Assembly (NCBI GenBank): GCA_947388575.1 | Contig: CANDSI010000085.1 | Span: 1 to 5,580 of the forward strand | DNA from: an uncultured Mycoplasma sp. | Lineage (GTDB): Bacteria > Bacillota_I > Bacilli_A > RF39 > UBA660 | Length of the DNA stretch: 5,580 nucleotides | Direction of reading: 5' to 3' | Shown: positions 5,232 to 5,580 of the stretch, in pieces | Layout of the letters: every line of letters begins with the position of its first letter | Position numbering within the stretch: the stretch's first letter is position 1 | Notes under the pieces: model-generated | Told to the model about the DNA's origin: nothing | The model's database searches: none | Seen by the model: the letters and a program-made list of their open reading frames with translations, nothing else | Program-made: the position numbers and the translations under genes

Positions 5232-5580
5232 AAAATTTAACATAAGATTTTTAAAAGAAAATATCAAGAAATCTAAAGCATTATTAGCATTTTGTTTAGG
5301 GTTAATTCCTTTATTAAACATTTTAGTCTTAATAGCGATAGCGATATCTTTAAATGGGATTGAAATATTAGATTTTAATTCAATAAGTATGGTAACATAT
5401 TTAGGACTATTTATAATTCCTATCGTTTTAGCAGTCTCACTATTTGGTTTTGTCTTTAAAAATAAAAGTGTTGATTTTGTTTTATCAAAACCTCTTAGTA
5501 GGAGTACGATATATATTACAAATATTATTGGAGGCATATTAATAATAACGATCTTTATGTTATTAAATTCACTTATATAT
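5209..5580 (+). CDS. ABC-2-type transporter permease, N-terminal part (cut by the window edge)
   Basis: The frame opens at 5209 and is still open at the last base, giving the first 124 residues. A basic N-terminus (KLFKKFNIRFLKENIKKSK) precedes three hydrophobic segments at about 24-47, 61-83 and 101-124, the last reaching the edge. Between the second and third is a cytoplasmic loop reading KNKSVDFVLSKPLSRSTIY, which closely matches the loop of Bacillota ABC-2 permeases (basic-xVDFxxSxPxSR-type). With the ATPase it would form an export complex in the cytoplasmic membrane, usually of two ATPases and two membrane subunits. Its start overlaps the ATPase stop by 23 bases, consistent with coupled translation. 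A second permease or a regulator gene may follow beyond the window. Confidence 0.85.
   Translation, partial: MNLMKLFKKFNIRFLKENIKKSKALLAFCLGLIPLLNILVLIAIAISLNGIEILDFNSISMVTYLGLFIIPIVLAVSLFGFVFKNKSVDFVLSKPLSRSTIYITNIIGGILIITIFMLLNSLIY

Noticed and set aside
5202..5537. A 111-codon open frame on the - strand at the right end
   Set aside because: It is antisense to the permease gene, whose start, ribosome site and family loop motif are clear on the + strand.
1..5580. CRISPR array, tRNA or rRNA genes, insertion-sequence ends
   Set aside because: No regularly spaced repeats, cloverleaf-like segment, rRNA-like sequence, transposase or terminal inverted repeats were seen on reading both strands.
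1..5580. Alternative genetic code with TGA as tryptophan
   Set aside because: Tryptophans in the recognised genes are TGG and all conserved frames run full length without any internal TGA.

Overview
The window is a compact, very AT-rich stretch with every supported gene on the + strand. Its Shine-Dalgarno sites, low-GC codon use, intrinsic terminators and protein families point to a low-GC Gram-positive lineage (Bacillota, or a Mollicutes-like gut relative). Tryptophan is written TGG throughout, no in-frame TGA interrupts any gene, and the five visible stops are TAA or TAG. The standard bacterial code therefore fits, and a Mycoplasma-type code is not needed.

Layout: (1) bases 1-372 are the 3' end of an unrecognised gene that enters from the left. 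(2) Bases 434-2902 encode a two-TM VirD4/TraG-type coupling ATPase of conjugative type IV secretion, with a long Asn/Pro/Phe-rich tail; it has its own promoter and a terminator that begins at its stop codon. (3) Bases 2974-3891 encode a calcineurin-like metallophosphoesterase with an extended -10 promoter pressed against that terminator. (4) Bases 3947-4207 encode a single-domain rhodanese. (5) Bases 4332-5231 and 5209-5580 are an ABC ATPase and a translationally coupled ABC-2-type permease that is cut by the right edge. They have a good promoter followed by a perfect 9-bp inverted repeat over the predicted start site, which looks like a repressor operator.

The coupling protein suggests an integrative conjugative element, or its remnant, reaching in from the left. 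No relaxase, VirB4, integrase or attachment site is visible, so this is inference. The genes from 2974 onward look like ordinary chromosomal genes, each as its own transcription unit apart from the ABC pair. There is no intergenic stretch over 300 bases; the longest gap, 4208-4331, holds a terminator, a promoter and the inverted repeat.

No clearly new system can be shown from this window. The points most worth a second look are the modular tail of the coupling protein, the operator-like repeat with no adjacent regulator, the GSHD variant in the phosphoesterase metal site, and the repeated placement of stop codons inside terminator stems.
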